Of a stretch of DNA of 34,532 nucleotides, positions 17,287-26,447 are shown one piece after another (position 1 is the first letter of the stretch; each line of letters starts with the position of its first letter). The position numbers and the translations under genes were made by a program. The notes beneath the pieces are model-generated. The model did not search any database, was not told the DNA's origin, and was given only the letters and a program-made list of their open reading frames with translations. Source of the DNA: Pelagibacteraceae bacterium AG-464-B04 (GTDB lineage Bacteria; Pseudomonadota; Alphaproteobacteria; Pelagibacterales; Pelagibacteraceae). Where the stretch lies: assembly GCA_003209225.1 (NCBI GenBank), contig QCRZ01000009.1, positions 1 through 34,532 of the forward strand, read 5' to 3'.

Positions 17287-18329
17287 TGTCTAATAAAAAA
17301 AACCTAGGACATAACAGTAAAAAAGATTTTCTAAAAAACCCTGTTGAACATATAGATATTACTTCTTTTGATTCTAGGAAGATTATTTCATCAATGGAAA
17401 AAATGTCGTTTGTTTCAAGAGAAACCGCAAATGCTGCAAATATTTTTAGCGAAATGCTTAGAGATAAAGATTGTACAATCTTTTTAACTCTTGCGGGCTC
17501 TACATCGGCAGCTGGCTGCATGAATATCTATAAAGATTTAGTTAAATATAACATGGTAGATGCAATCGTGGCTACTGGGGCTTCTATAATTGATATGGAT
17601 TTTTTTGAAGCTTTAGGATTTAAACATTATCAAGGCTCACAATTTCAAAATGATACAGAATTACGAAAAAACTATATTGATAGAATTTATGACACCTATA
17701 TAGATGAAAATGAGTTACAGATGTGTGATAAAAAAATATGCCAAATAGCAGATAGATTGGAGCCTAAAAGTTATACTTCTAGAGAATTCATTCATGAAAT
17801 TGGAAAATATTTAAAAAAAAATTCAAAGAAAAAAGATTCATTAATAGAAACAGCTTATGACAATAATGTGCCAATATTTTGCCCAGCTTTTACAGATTCT
17901 AGTGCCGGATTTGGTTTGGTTATGCATCAAGAAAAAAATCCAAAAAAACATTTAACCATAGATTCTGTAAGAGAATTTCGTGAGCTTACAGAAATAAAAA
18001 TAAGGTCAAAAGGCTCCGGTCTATTTATGATAGGCGGCGGGGTTCCTAAAAATTTTATTCAAGATACAGTTATTTGCGCAGAACTTTTGGGCAAAGAAGT
18101 TAATATGCATAAGTATGCTGTGCAAATTACAGTGGCAGACTCTAGGGACGGGGCATGCAGCAGTTCTACATTAAAGGAAGCAAGTTCTTGGGGAAAAGTA
18201 GACATAACTAAAGAACAAATGGTTTTTGCCGAAGCAACTAGTGTACTGCCTTTGATTGCTAGCGATGCATATCATAAGGGTGACTGGAAAAACAGAAGTA
18301 GAAAAAAATTTTCTAAAATATTTGGGTAA
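17286..18329 (+). CDS. Deoxyhypusine synthase-like enzyme, probable homospermidine-type polyamine synthase
   Basis: This 347-residue protein belongs to the NAD-dependent deoxyhypusine synthase family. The catalytic lysine is conserved as K304 in SSWGKV (human K329), with the preceding W and the E six residues before the lysine also kept. The GGGVPKNF segment replaces the human GGGVVKHH, so the histidine that helps bind spermidine in the eukaryotic enzyme is missing. Bacteria lack eIF5A, so the substrate should be a small amine. Related bacterial proteins are linked to homospermidine synthesis and carry the database name 1,9-bis(guanidino)-5-aza-nonane synthase, which implies condensation of two agmatines. 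The gene overlaps the decarboxylase by one base and precedes the ureohydrolase by three, a tight operon. Confidence 0.88.
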   Translation: MSNKKNLGHNSKKDFLKNPVEHIDITSFDSRKIISSMEKMSFVSRETANAANIFSEMLRDKDCTIFLTLAGSTSAAGCMNIYKDLVKYNMVDAIVATGASIIDMDFFEALGFKHYQGSQFQNDTELRKNYIDRIYDTYIDENELQMCDKKICQIADRLEPKSYTSREFIHEIGKYLKKNSKKKDSLIETAYDNNVPIFCPAFTDSSAGFGLVMHQEKNPKKHLTIDSVREFRELTEIKIRSKGSGLFMIGGGVPKNFIQDTVICAELLGKEVNMHKYAVQITVADSRDGACSSSTLKEASSWGKVDITKEQMVFAEATSVLPLIASDAYHKGDWKNRSRKKFSKIFG

Positions 18330-18332
18330 AAG

Positions 18333-19211
18333 TTGAACTATCTATCAAATAAAAAAGGTTTTCTGGGAATTGATAATAAATTTAATTTTAAAGAAAAAGC
18401 AATTGTTGTGCCCTTCGGTTTAGAAAAGACTGTTAGTTATGGTGGTGGAACAAAAAATGGTCCTAAAGAAATTATCAAAGCATCGCACCAAGTGGAGCTA
18501 TATGATGAAGAATTACTTTGTGAACCATATAAAAAAATTGGAATTAAAACTTTAAAAACATTTAAAATTGATAAAAATATTAAAAAAGCTCTTAAAAAAA
18601 TGTCTAATATCAATCAAGAACTTTTGAATAAAAAACTTTTTCCTATGACTCTTGGCGGTGAACATTCTATAACACCAGGATGTATTGCCCCTTTTGTTAA
18701 AAAACATAAAAAATTATGCTTATTACATTTCGATGCACACGCAGATTTAAGAGAAAGTTATAATGGTGAAAAATTTTCACATGCTTCAGCAATTAAAAGA
18801 TGTCTTGATTATAAAAATGTATCTGTAATTTCTTTTGGTATAAGAAATATTTCAGAAAGTGAAATGTCTTATTTAAAAAAAAACTCTTATAGAATTAATA
18901 TTTTTTGGGCAAAAGATAAGCTTAAATGGAATTTGAATAAATTTAAACAAATGATAAAAAATAAAATAGTTTACTTGACGTTCGATGTTGATGGGTTGGA
19001 TTCTAGCATAATGCCAGCAACCGGAACGCCTGAACCAGGTGGATTGTTATGGGATGAAACTTTGAACATTATAAAGATAGCAGCACAAAACTCTAATATA
19101 GTTGGAGCAGACATAAATGAACTATCTCCAATCAAAGGATTCAATTCTTACAATTTTTTAGTAGCAAAATTAGTTTATAAAATTTTATCTTACAAATTCT
19201 TATACAAATAA
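18333..19211 (+). CDS. speB: Agmatinase-type ureohydrolase
   Basis: This 292-residue Mn-dependent amidinohydrolase probably releases urea from agmatine or a related guanidino compound. The binuclear metal site is complete: H111 in GGEHS, D134-H136-D138 in DAHAD, and D218-D220 in TFDVDG. The GTPEPGGL segment near 233 is typical of agmatinases. The start is TTG 18333, three bases after the previous stop, and no in-frame ATG gives a better N-terminus. It is the third gene of the polyamine operon. No classical arginine decarboxylase is in the window, so either the fold III enzyme supplies agmatine or this protein acts on guanidino groups of the deoxyhypusine-synthase-like product. Arginase or guanidinobutyrase activity cannot be excluded. 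Confidence 0.88.
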   Translation: MNYLSNKKGFLGIDNKFNFKEKAIVVPFGLEKTVSYGGGTKNGPKEIIKASHQVELYDEELLCEPYKKIGIKTLKTFKIDKNIKKALKKMSNINQELLNKKLFPMTLGGEHSITPGCIAPFVKKHKKLCLLHFDAHADLRESYNGEKFSHASAIKRCLDYKNVSVISFGIRNISESEMSYLKKNSYRINIFWAKDKLKWNLNKFKQMIKNKIVYLTFDVDGLDSSIMPATGTPEPGGLLWDETLNIIKIAAQNSNIVGADINELSPIKGFNSYNFLVAKLVYKILSYKFLYK

Positions 19212-19219
19212 TTTTTTAT

Positions 19220-19768
19220 TTAAGCTGTTTTAAAAATGTTTAAAAACAATCTAAAAGGAATAAGCATTAATAAAGCTACTAAAATTTTTACTAATAAATC
19301 ACCAATGGACAATGTAACCCAAGGTATCCCGGTTCCATAAAAAGAAATTGAAAAAAATAAAAATGTGTCAATACTAGATCCAAAAATTGATGAAGTTAAT
19401 GGTGCGATAAACCATTTTTTATTCCTAAGATTATCAAATATTTGAACATCAACAAGTTGTGCAAATATAAAAGCTATTCCCGATCCAATTGCAATTCGAA
19501 TTGAAATTAAATTTGAAAAATTTGTTGAAAAATAAAGTGTAAATATTACACCTAGAAAAAAACCAAAATAAACAATTTTTTTTGCTGCGTTTTTTCCATA
19601 TTTTCTATTTGTTAAATCAGTAATTAAAAAAGCTACTGGATAACTAAATGCCCCATAAGTTAATATTTCTTCCAAGCCATAATAATTAACTGGGTATTGA
19701 ACTAAATAGTTGGAGATTAATACTACAGTCCCCATAAAAAAAGATAACACTAAGAACAATTTGTTCAT
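19220..19768 (-). CDS. yhhQ: Queuosine precursor transporter (YhhQ/VUT family)
   Basis: This 182-residue inner-membrane protein of the DUF165 family imports queuine precursors (preQ0/preQ1) in characterised members. About six hydrophobic segments are visible. Family features are YGAFSYPVAFLITDLTNRKYG in the first half, then FAQLVDVQIFDNLR, which is the most conserved part, and SSIDTFLFF. It lies 12 bases downstream of rpmB and probably shares its promoter. Its end is 8 bases from the convergent agmatinase gene. It implies salvage of the Q precursor, but no tgt or other queuosine genes lie nearby to confirm this. Confidence 0.9.
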   Translation of the reverse strand: MNKLFLVLSFFMGTVVLISNYLVQYPVNYYGLEEILTYGAFSYPVAFLITDLTNRKYGKNAAKKIVYFGFFLGVIFTLYFSTNFSNLISIRIAIGSGIAFIFAQLVDVQIFDNLRNKKWFIAPLTSSIFGSSIDTFLFFSISFYGTGIPWVTLSIGDLLVKILVALLMLIPFRLFLNIFKTA

Positions 19769-19780
19769 TTGTAATCTTGT

Positions 19781-20059
19781 TTAAGATCTTGATATTAATA
19801 ATTTTTTTATTTTTTTTGCTTTTGGTGAAAGCTTGGCTAGCTTCACTCCTGACAGAAAAGAATCTAGACCACCCTCTTTATCGACTGATCTTAAAGCTGA
19901 ATTTGTTACATTTAATTTAATATTTTTTTTTAATTTTATGCTCCTAAAAGTAACTTTTTTTAGGTTTGGCAAAAACTTTCTTTTAACTTTATTGTTAGCA
20001 TGGCTCACCTTGTGACCCTTTAATGGAGATTTTCCGGTTAATTCACATTTTCTAGACAT
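19781..20059 (-). CDS. rpmB: 50S ribosomal protein L28
   Basis: This 92-residue ribosomal large-subunit protein starts with MSRKCELTGKSPLKGHKVSH, the L28 signature, followed by NNKVKRKFLPNL and a basic C-terminus. The length is normal for Alphaproteobacteria. A purine-rich AAAAGAGAA ribosome-binding site precedes the ATG. It has its own candidate promoter (20082-20110) and is followed by the queuosine precursor transporter gene. Confidence 0.97.
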   Translation of the reverse strand: MSRKCELTGKSPLKGHKVSHANNKVKRKFLPNLKKVTFRSIKLKKNIKLNVTNSALRSVDKEGGLDSFLSGVKLAKLSPKAKKIKKLLISRS

Positions 20060-20081
20060 AATTCTCTTTTATTGGATAGAT

Positions 20082-20110
20082 GGTATAAATGCTGTCTTTA
20101 TATCAGTCAA
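20082..20110 (-). promoter_or_regulatory. Sigma-70 promoter for rpmB
   Basis: On the minus strand, TTGACT (20105-20110) and TATACC (20082-20087) are separated by 17 bases. The -10 ends 22 bases before the rpmB start codon, giving a short leader. The -35 box matches five of six consensus bases. Confidence 0.65.
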
Positions 20111-20123
20111 GTTTATATTAATA

Positions 20124-20152
20124 TTGACATAAATACTTTGTCGGACTAGTTA
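20124..20152 (+). promoter_or_regulatory. Sigma-70 promoter for ccdA
   Basis: A perfect -35 box TTGACA (20124-20129) is followed after 17 bases by TAGTTA (20147-20152). The GTG start of ccdA lies 27 bases further on, with AAAGG between. It is divergent from the rpmB promoter, with 13 bases between the two -35 boxes. Confidence 0.6.
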
Positions 20153-20179
20153 TCAAAAAAATAAAGGTGTGTAGTTTTA

Positions 20180-20893
20180 GTGATTTTAAATTTGTTTATA
20201 GCTTTTTTTGGAGGATTTGTCAGTTTTTTATCCCCATGCGTTTTACCTCTTATACCTGGTTATATTTCTTATATTTCGGGTCATACACTTGACAAAATAG
20301 TTAAAAAGAAACAATCAATATTACTAAAAACTATTTTATTTTCGATTGGCTTTTCAATTGTTTTTATTTCTTTTGGAATGACCGCTTCTTTTATAGGAAA
20401 ATTTTTTATTAGTTATTCAAATCAATTAAGAATTTTTGCAGGTATTATTATAATTTTATTTTCTTTACAATTAATAGGATTGGTTAATTTTAAAATACTT
20501 AATTCTGACACAAGATTTTTTACAAAAAGATACAGTAACAATTTTATTTTTCCAATTATTGTTGGTATAGCTTTTGGATTTGGATGGACTCCCTGTATAG
20601 GACCAATTTTAGGATCTATTTTAGCCTTAGCTTCTATTGATGGTAATTTAATAAAAAGTGTTTTGCTTTTAAGCTTTTATTCGCTTGGGCTCGCTATTCC
20701 TTTTATAATTTCTGGTTACGCAATACATAAATTTATTTTTGTTTCTAAAAAATTAAAAAATTATACATTGATCATAACTAAAACTGGAGGAGCGGTATTA
20801 TTAATAACTGGATTTTTGATTATAACAAACCGCCTTCAATCTTTAGGATATTATTTTTTAGAAATTTTTCCAATTTTATCAAAACTTGGATAA
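20180..20893 (+). CDS. ccdA: Cytochrome c biogenesis protein CcdA
   Basis: This 237-residue protein with six predicted membrane segments carries reducing power from cytoplasmic thioredoxin to periplasmic thiol proteins used in cytochrome c maturation. The two redox cysteines lie in conserved settings: SPCVLPLIPGY near residue 17 and GWTPCIGPILGS near residue 138. The length fits the short CcdA form rather than DsbD. The start is GTG 20180 with AAAGG about 12 bases upstream. The C-terminal 15 bases overlap the convergent pyrD gene. No other cytochrome c maturation genes are visible nearby. Confidence 0.94.
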   Translation: MILNLFIAFFGGFVSFLSPCVLPLIPGYISYISGHTLDKIVKKKQSILLKTILFSIGFSIVFISFGMTASFIGKFFISYSNQLRIFAGIIIILFSLQLIGLVNFKILNSDTRFFTKRYSNNFIFPIIVGIAFGFGWTPCIGPILGSILALASIDGNLIKSVLLLSFYSLGLAIPFIISGYAIHKFIFVSKKLKNYTLIITKTGGAVLLITGFLIITNRLQSLGYYFLEIFPILSKLG

Positions 20894-21937
20894 TGAGTTT
20901 TGACCAACTACGTCTGAAAAGTTTTTTACGCCATCATTTTTTAATTGATCGATTAGATCAATTTTAATATTTTTAATAATTTGAGGACCTTTATAAATCA
21001 TTCCTGTATAAAGCTGAATGAGAGAAGCGCCTGATAAAATTTTTTTATATGCAGATTTTCCTGAGTCTACCCCTCCAACTCCAATTATAGGGATTTGCCC
21101 TTTTAAAGCTTTATAAAATTTTTTTATTAAATTATTAGAAATTTCTTCTATAGGTTTACCTGAAAGGCCACCAGGTTCCTTTTTTTTTGAATCTGTTAAA
21201 TTTTCTCTACTAGCATTAGAAGTATTTGTAATAATTAATGCACTAATATAATTTTCTAAAACTATTTCTGCAATTTTTTCAACTAAATTTTCATCTATGT
21301 CGGGAGATATTTTAATTAGAATTGGAGTTTGGGATTTGAGATTTTTCTTTTCTAAATTAACCAATTTAATTAATGATATTAGCTTTTGATCATCGTGAAA
21401 ACTCCTTAATTTTTCTGTATTGGGTGATGAAATATTTATAGTTATATAGTCTGCGATGTTAACAAATTTTTTTAAACATAATAAAAAATCATTTTCTTGA
21501 ATTTTAGTATCTTTATTAGGGCCTATATTAACTCCTAATATGCCATTTGGTGGATTTGATAAAATTCTATCATATATAACTTCTGACCCATCATTGTTAA
21601 ATCCCAACCTATTAATTAATGCCTCATCATTTTCTAACCTAAAAACTCTAGGCTTAGAATTTCCATATTGCTTAAGAGGAGTAACTGTTCCAACTTCCAC
21701 AAAGCCAAAACCAAACTTAAATATAGTATTATATACTTCAGCGCTCTTGTCGAAACCAGCCGCTAAACCTATTGGATTAGAAAAAGTTTTGCCAAATAAT
21801 TTTATTTTTAACAATTCTTCATTTTCTATTTTGAAAAAACTTGAAGGAAAACAATTTAATTTTAAAGATTTGATTGCAATATTGTGGGCGGTTTCAGGCT
21901 CAATTTTAAATAGTAAAGGCTTAATAAAGGAATACAT
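20879..21937 (-). CDS. pyrD: Dihydroorotate dehydrogenase (quinone), class 2
   Basis: This 352-residue flavoenzyme oxidises dihydroorotate to orotate in pyrimidine synthesis and passes electrons to the quinone pool. The N-terminal helix MYSFIKPLLFKIEPETAH is the membrane-association segment of class 2 enzymes. FMN-binding and active-site segments are visible: GLAAGFDKSAE, GFVEVGTVTP, INISSPNTEKLR (with the catalytic serine of class 2), ITNTSNASRE and GVGGVDSGKSAY. It lies 9 bases after lysS on the same strand. Its 3' end overlaps ccdA by 15 bases. Confidence 0.97.
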   Translation of the reverse strand: MYSFIKPLLFKIEPETAHNIAIKSLKLNCFPSSFFKIENEELLKIKLFGKTFSNPIGLAAGFDKSAEVYNTIFKFGFGFVEVGTVTPLKQYGNSKPRVFRLENDEALINRLGFNNDGSEVIYDRILSNPPNGILGVNIGPNKDTKIQENDFLLCLKKFVNIADYITINISSPNTEKLRSFHDDQKLISLIKLVNLEKKNLKSQTPILIKISPDIDENLVEKIAEIVLENYISALIITNTSNASRENLTDSKKKEPGGLSGKPIEEISNNLIKKFYKALKGQIPIIGVGGVDSGKSAYKKILSGASLIQLYTGMIYKGPQIIKNIKIDLIDQLKNDGVKNFSDVVGQNSLSKF

Positions 21938-21946
21938 TTTATATTA

Positions 21947-23509
21947 TTATTCTATCTTTTTCTTTATTAAATCAATTGTTTCCTTAACACCAAAAAAACT
22001 TATAAAAAAACCCATTCTTGGTCCTTCTTTATCTCCAAAAACTACTTCGTATATCAATTTAAACCACTCTCTAAGATTATCTTTATAACCTACTTTTTTT
22101 CCTACAGAATAAACTATAGTTTGTAATTCCTCAGGATTCATATCTTCTCTACAATCTTTAAGGTCGTTTACCAATTCTTTTAATGCATTTTTTTCTTTTT
22201 CGTTGGCCTTTTTAAATTCTTTTTTATTTTTTAAAACATCATTATAATAATTTATTGCATATCCAACCAAATTATCAAAGATTGGATATTTTTCTGGTTT
22301 TATATTTTTTTTATATTTCTTAACAAACTTCCATAATACATCTTTATTTGATGAATTACTTGTTCCTACAAGATTTAATAAAACAGAAAAGGGCATAATA
22401 AAATTTTCTACTGGTGGTTCACTATTATGAACATGCCATACCGGATTTAAAAGCCTGTTTTGCTCATCTTGTGTTTGATATTTGTTAATAAAAGCTAGAT
22501 ATTCATCAACGGCTTTTGGAACAACATCAGAGTAAAGTTTTTTTGCTCTTTTGGGGTTTTGATACATAAACAAAGATAAACTTTCCGGTGATGCATATTT
22601 TAGCCAGTCTTGGATCGTAATCCCATTTCCTTTAGATTTAGAAATTTTTTCACCCTTTTCATCCAAAAATAATTCATAAGCAAAACCTTTTGGACTTTTT
22701 TTTCCAAGAACTTTACAAATTTTACTTGATATAATCGCACTTTCTATTAAATCTTTTCCATACATTTCGTAATCAACATCTAAAGCATACCATCTCATAG
22801 CCCAATCAACTTTCCATTGAAGTTTGCAATTACCATCTAAAATACTTATTTCAATTTTTTTTCCTTTGTTATCAAATATTATTTTTCTTTTATCATTTAG
22901 TATTTCTAAAACTGGTATTTCCAATACCTTTCCTGTTTCCGGACATATAGGAAGAAATGGACTATAAGTTGTTTGTCTTTCTTTTCCAAGAGTAGGAATA
23001 ACAATATTCATTATCTCTTGGTATTTGTCTAATACTAAAATTAAAGTGTCATTAAATTTTCCCGATTTATATAATTGTGTAGAGCTTTTAAAATTGTACT
23101 TAAATTTAAATTTATTCAAAAAACTTTTTAACATTTCGTTGTTATGTTCACCAAAACTTGAATATTTTTCGAAAGGGTCAGGAATGCTGGTTAATGGTTT
23201 ATTTAAATTATTTTTTAATATTTCTGAATTAGGTATGTTTTCTGGAATTTTTCTTAACCCATCCATATCATCCGAAAAAGTAATTATTTCTGTTGGAATA
23301 TCTGTTATATGAGAAATTGCATTAACAATCATTGTTGTTCTTGCAACTTCTGCAAAAGTTCCTATGTGTGGCAGTCCACTTGGACCATAGCCAGTTTGCA
23401 ATGTTATTTTACCCTTTTTTTTAATACTGTTTTCTCTTTCTTTAATCAAATTTCGAGCTTCAGTAAAAGGCCAGGCGGTTGTTTTTTCAATTATAGATTT
23501 ATCAATCAC
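21947..23509 (-). CDS. lysS: Lysine-tRNA ligase, class I
   Basis: This 520-residue lysyl-tRNA synthetase is of the class I (archaeal-type) form, which replaces the common class II enzyme in most Alphaproteobacteria. The Rossmann-fold signatures are present: PSGLPHIGTFAEV (HIGH, near residue 47) and EKISKSKGNG (KMSKS). The C-terminal helical region reads as the anticodon-binding part. It is followed by pyrD after 9 bases and is divergent from trkH, with 97 bases between the starts. Confidence 0.97.
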   Translation of the reverse strand: MIDKSIIEKTTAWPFTEARNLIKERENSIKKKGKITLQTGYGPSGLPHIGTFAEVARTTMIVNAISHITDIPTEIITFSDDMDGLRKIPENIPNSEILKNNLNKPLTSIPDPFEKYSSFGEHNNEMLKSFLNKFKFKYNFKSSTQLYKSGKFNDTLILVLDKYQEIMNIVIPTLGKERQTTYSPFLPICPETGKVLEIPVLEILNDKRKIIFDNKGKKIEISILDGNCKLQWKVDWAMRWYALDVDYEMYGKDLIESAIISSKICKVLGKKSPKGFAYELFLDEKGEKISKSKGNGITIQDWLKYASPESLSLFMYQNPKRAKKLYSDVVPKAVDEYLAFINKYQTQDEQNRLLNPVWHVHNSEPPVENFIMPFSVLLNLVGTSNSSNKDVLWKFVKKYKKNIKPEKYPIFDNLVGYAINYYNDVLKNKKEFKKANEKEKNALKELVNDLKDCREDMNPEELQTIVYSVGKKVGYKDNLREWFKLIYEVVFGDKEGPRMGFFISFFGVKETIDLIKKKIE

Positions 23510-23606
23510 TATTAACAGATTTATAAAATTTACATTAAAAAATACAGGTATATTTATTCCTATTTGTGTTGAAATTTATACAACATAAAATATTGTTTCC
23601 AGCAAA

Positions 23607-25052
23607 ATGACTAATTATAAAACAGTTTTTTTTGCAGTAGGTATTTTATTAATAATTCTGGGCTTTTTTATGTTAGTTCCGGTGTTAGTTCAATTAATTT
23701 ATGATGAATTTGATGGTACTTTTATTTATTCCTCAATAGTAACAATATTCATAGGAACACTTTTTTTACTTTCAAATTTAGATCAAAATAGAAAGTTAAA
23801 TTTGCAGCAAGCCTTTCTCTTAACTGCTTTATCTTGGATTGGTATTGCAACTTTTGGATCATTACCTTTTATTTTTTCAGAACTCAACTTAGATTTAAGC
23901 GATGCCTTTTTCGAAAGTATGTCTGGAATAACAACAACCGGGTCTACAATAATAATAAATTTGGACACTGCTCCAAAAGCAATTCTTATATGGAGATCAA
24001 CGCTACAATGGCTTGGTGGAATAGGTATTGTAATTATGGCTATTACAGTCATGCCTTTGTTGAACGTGGGTGGAATGCAATTGTTTAAACTAGAAAGTGG
24101 AGACACTACTGAAAAGATTTTACCTAAAACTAGAGAAATTGCTTTTAATATTATTTCTATTTATCTTTTTCTAAGTTTAGCTTGCGCTTTTTCTTATTTT
24201 TTTTCTGGTATGAATATTTTCGATAGCATTGCACATGCTATGACAACAATCGCAACAGGGGGTTTCTCAACTTACAATGAATCTATAGGACATTTTCAAA
24301 ATCCAACTATAGAAATTGTTTCAATTATTTTTATAATATTGGGTAGCATACCTTTTATAGCATACCTAAAATATTTAGATGGAAATAAAAAAGTTTTTTT
24401 TCAGGATATTCAAATAAAAGGTTTGATTTACATTTGTTTAATATCAACAATGGTTATGACTTTATACCTTTTCATAAAAGAAAGTGAAAATTTTATTTCT
24501 AATTTAAGAATATCTGCATTCAATGTAGTTTCTATTTTATCTGGAACGGGATATGTAACTTCTGATTTTGATATTTGGGGTAAATTCTCTTTAGTGTTTT
24601 TTCTTTTTTTAATGTTTATTGGAGGATGTGCGGGCTCAACAACTTGTGGAATAAAAATTTTTAGAATTCAAATTTTATGGTTATTTATTGTAAATGAATT
24701 AAAAAAATCAATTTACCCAAGAGGAGTTTTTCCCTTGTCTTATAACAAAGAAAAAATTAGCAAACAATTTATGTCTTCAATAATATCATTTGTTTTTTTA
24801 TATTTTTTAATTTTTTTTATTGTTGCTATGCTGTTATCTTTAACTGGGCTAGATTTTATAACTTCATTTTCAGGTGCCGCAACTGCAATTTCAAATGTAG
24901 GTCCTGGCCTTGGAGAAATCATAGGACCCAGTGGAAATTTCAATGAATTGTCTAATTTTGCAAAGTGGATTTTAAGTTTTACAATGTTATTAGGTAGACT
25001 AGAAATATTTGCTTTGTTAATATTGTTCTATCCTGGTTTTTGGAGAACGTAA
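23607..25052 (+). CDS. trkH: Trk-type potassium uptake protein TrkH
   Basis: This 481-residue channel-like membrane subunit takes up K+ together with the NAD-binding TrkA ring. All four selectivity-filter loops can be found: GITTTGST near residue 110, IATGGFST near 215, LSGTGYVT near 315, and ISNVGPGLG near 430. The membrane/pore-loop/membrane pattern repeats four times. trkA is not in the window. The next gene, an AmpG-like permease, begins 18 bases later on the same strand. Confidence 0.96.
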   Translation: MTNYKTVFFAVGILLIILGFFMLVPVLVQLIYDEFDGTFIYSSIVTIFIGTLFLLSNLDQNRKLNLQQAFLLTALSWIGIATFGSLPFIFSELNLDLSDAFFESMSGITTTGSTIIINLDTAPKAILIWRSTLQWLGGIGIVIMAITVMPLLNVGGMQLFKLESGDTTEKILPKTREIAFNIISIYLFLSLACAFSYFFSGMNIFDSIAHAMTTIATGGFSTYNESIGHFQNPTIEIVSIIFIILGSIPFIAYLKYLDGNKKVFFQDIQIKGLIYICLISTMVMTLYLFIKESENFISNLRISAFNVVSILSGTGYVTSDFDIWGKFSLVFFLFLMFIGGCAGSTTCGIKIFRIQILWLFIVNELKKSIYPRGVFPLSYNKEKISKQFMSSIISFVFLYFLIFFIVAMLLSLTGLDFITSFSGAATAISNVGPGLGEIIGPSGNFNELSNFAKWILSFTMLLGRLEIFALLILFYPGFWRT

Positions 25053-25070
25053 GGAATTTATAAATTTATT

Positions 25071-26447
25071 ATGGAAATATATAAAAAACAAACATTGTCC
25101 GAAACTTTTTCTGTATATTTCGACAAACGAATGTTGAGAATTCTTTTGTTGGGAATTATAAGTGGATTTCCATGGGTTCTTATCGGAAGTAGTTTAAGTC
25201 TTTGGCTCAAAGAAGATGGCCTAAGTAGAAGTACTATCGGCTGGGCAGGATTAATATTTGCAGTTTATGCATTTAATTATCTTTGGGCTCCAATAATAGA
25301 TAGAATTCGTATCCCGTGGCTTACAAATAAAATTGGTCACCGACGTGGCTGGATTGTGACCATGCAGTTTATCATTTTAATTAGTTTAATATGTTGGAGT
25401 GTAGTTGATCCAACTACCAATTTAACTTTCGTAATTATGATTGGGTTAATTATTGCAATTGCATCAGCTACACAAGATATCACGGTGGATGCATTAAGAA
25501 TTGAACAGATTGGAAAAGATGAAGGAAAATCAATGCAAGCAGGTGCTGCGATGGCCGTTGTCGGTTGGTGGACGGGATATAAATTAGGCGGTGTAATTGC
25601 ATTAAATGCTGCTGAATATTTTCAACAAGCAGGATTTGAAAACTATTGGCAAATTACCTTCCTTGTACTTAGCATAGTAATTATTACATGTAATATTTTT
25701 TTAATGTTTGTTCACGAACCTCAACCAACAGATCGACAAGAATCACAAAAAAGAAATGACCAAATGATTGAAGAAAAACTCGGAGCAACTAACGCTGTTA
25801 CAAAATCGATTGTGTGGATTGGTGGAACTATTGCTGGTCCGATAATAAGTTTTTTTAAAAAAAATGGTTTTAAAATTGCCATAGGTATTTTGGGATTTGT
25901 GTTTCTTTTTAAAGTTGGAGAAGCTTTTCTCGGAAGAATGTCCATAATATTTTATAAAGAAATAGGTTTTTCAAAATCCGATATAGCTCTTTACTCAAAA
26001 GGTATTGGTTGGATAACTACAGTTGTTTTTACTCTCTTAGGAGGTTTATTTGCAATTAGATCAGGCGTGATTAAAGCAATGTTTGTATCTGGAATATTGA
26101 TGGCCTCTACAAACCTATTATTTTCTTTACTTGCTTGGTCTGGAAAATCTGAATGGCTTTTTGCAATTGCTGTAATTTTTGATGATATGGCTGCTGCATT
26201 TGCAACTGTAGCTTTTGTTGCTTTTATTTCAATGCTTGTTGACAGAACTTACACAGCCACACAGTATGCTTTGCTAGCATCAATTGGAACCGCTGGAAGA
26301 ACCACATTGGCGGCTTCGTCAGGTGCGATGGTTGATTGGTTAAATGGTGATTGGGGCATATTTTTTGTAATAACTGCCATCATGGTTATACCATCATTAA
26401 TTTGTTTATGGGCAATAAGAAACAAATTAAATCTAAGTGAAAAATAA
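25071..26447 (+). CDS. Major facilitator permease, AmpG-like (muropeptide transporter family)
   Basis: This 458-residue transporter has about twelve predicted membrane segments. The N-terminal stretch (GFPWVLIGSSLSLWLKEDG, then FNYLWAPIIDRI and a GHRRGW loop) follows the AmpG pattern of a substrate-facing first helix and a basic loop after TM2. AmpG imports anhydro-muropeptides released by lytic transglycosylases. Its stop lies 11 bases inside an NlpC/P60 peptidase gene that looks cytosolic, and amgK/murU lie elsewhere in the window, which together support a recycling role. Members of this family also carry other substrates, so the function is probable rather than proven. A soluble loop of about 40 residues (near 215-255) separates the two halves. 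Confidence 0.82.
   Translation: MEIYKKQTLSETFSVYFDKRMLRILLLGIISGFPWVLIGSSLSLWLKEDGLSRSTIGWAGLIFAVYAFNYLWAPIIDRIRIPWLTNKIGHRRGWIVTMQFIILISLICWSVVDPTTNLTFVIMIGLIIAIASATQDITVDALRIEQIGKDEGKSMQAGAAMAVVGWWTGYKLGGVIALNAAEYFQQAGFENYWQITFLVLSIVIITCNIFLMFVHEPQPTDRQESQKRNDQMIEEKLGATNAVTKSIVWIGGTIAGPIISFFKKNGFKIAIGILGFVFLFKVGEAFLGRMSIIFYKEIGFSKSDIALYSKGIGWITTVVFTLLGGLFAIRSGVIKAMFVSGILMASTNLLFSLLAWSGKSEWLFAIAVIFDDMAAAFATVAFVAFISMLVDRTYTATQYALLASIGTAGRTTLAASSGAMVDWLNGDWGIFFVITAIMVIPSLICLWAIRNKLNLSEK

Noticed and set aside
19833-20015. Short frame on the + strand opposite rpmB
   Set aside because: It lies wholly inside the L28 gene on the other strand and has no recognisable features. The same applies to similar shadow frames opposite ahcY, pyrD, lysS, tyrA, metX and rplU.
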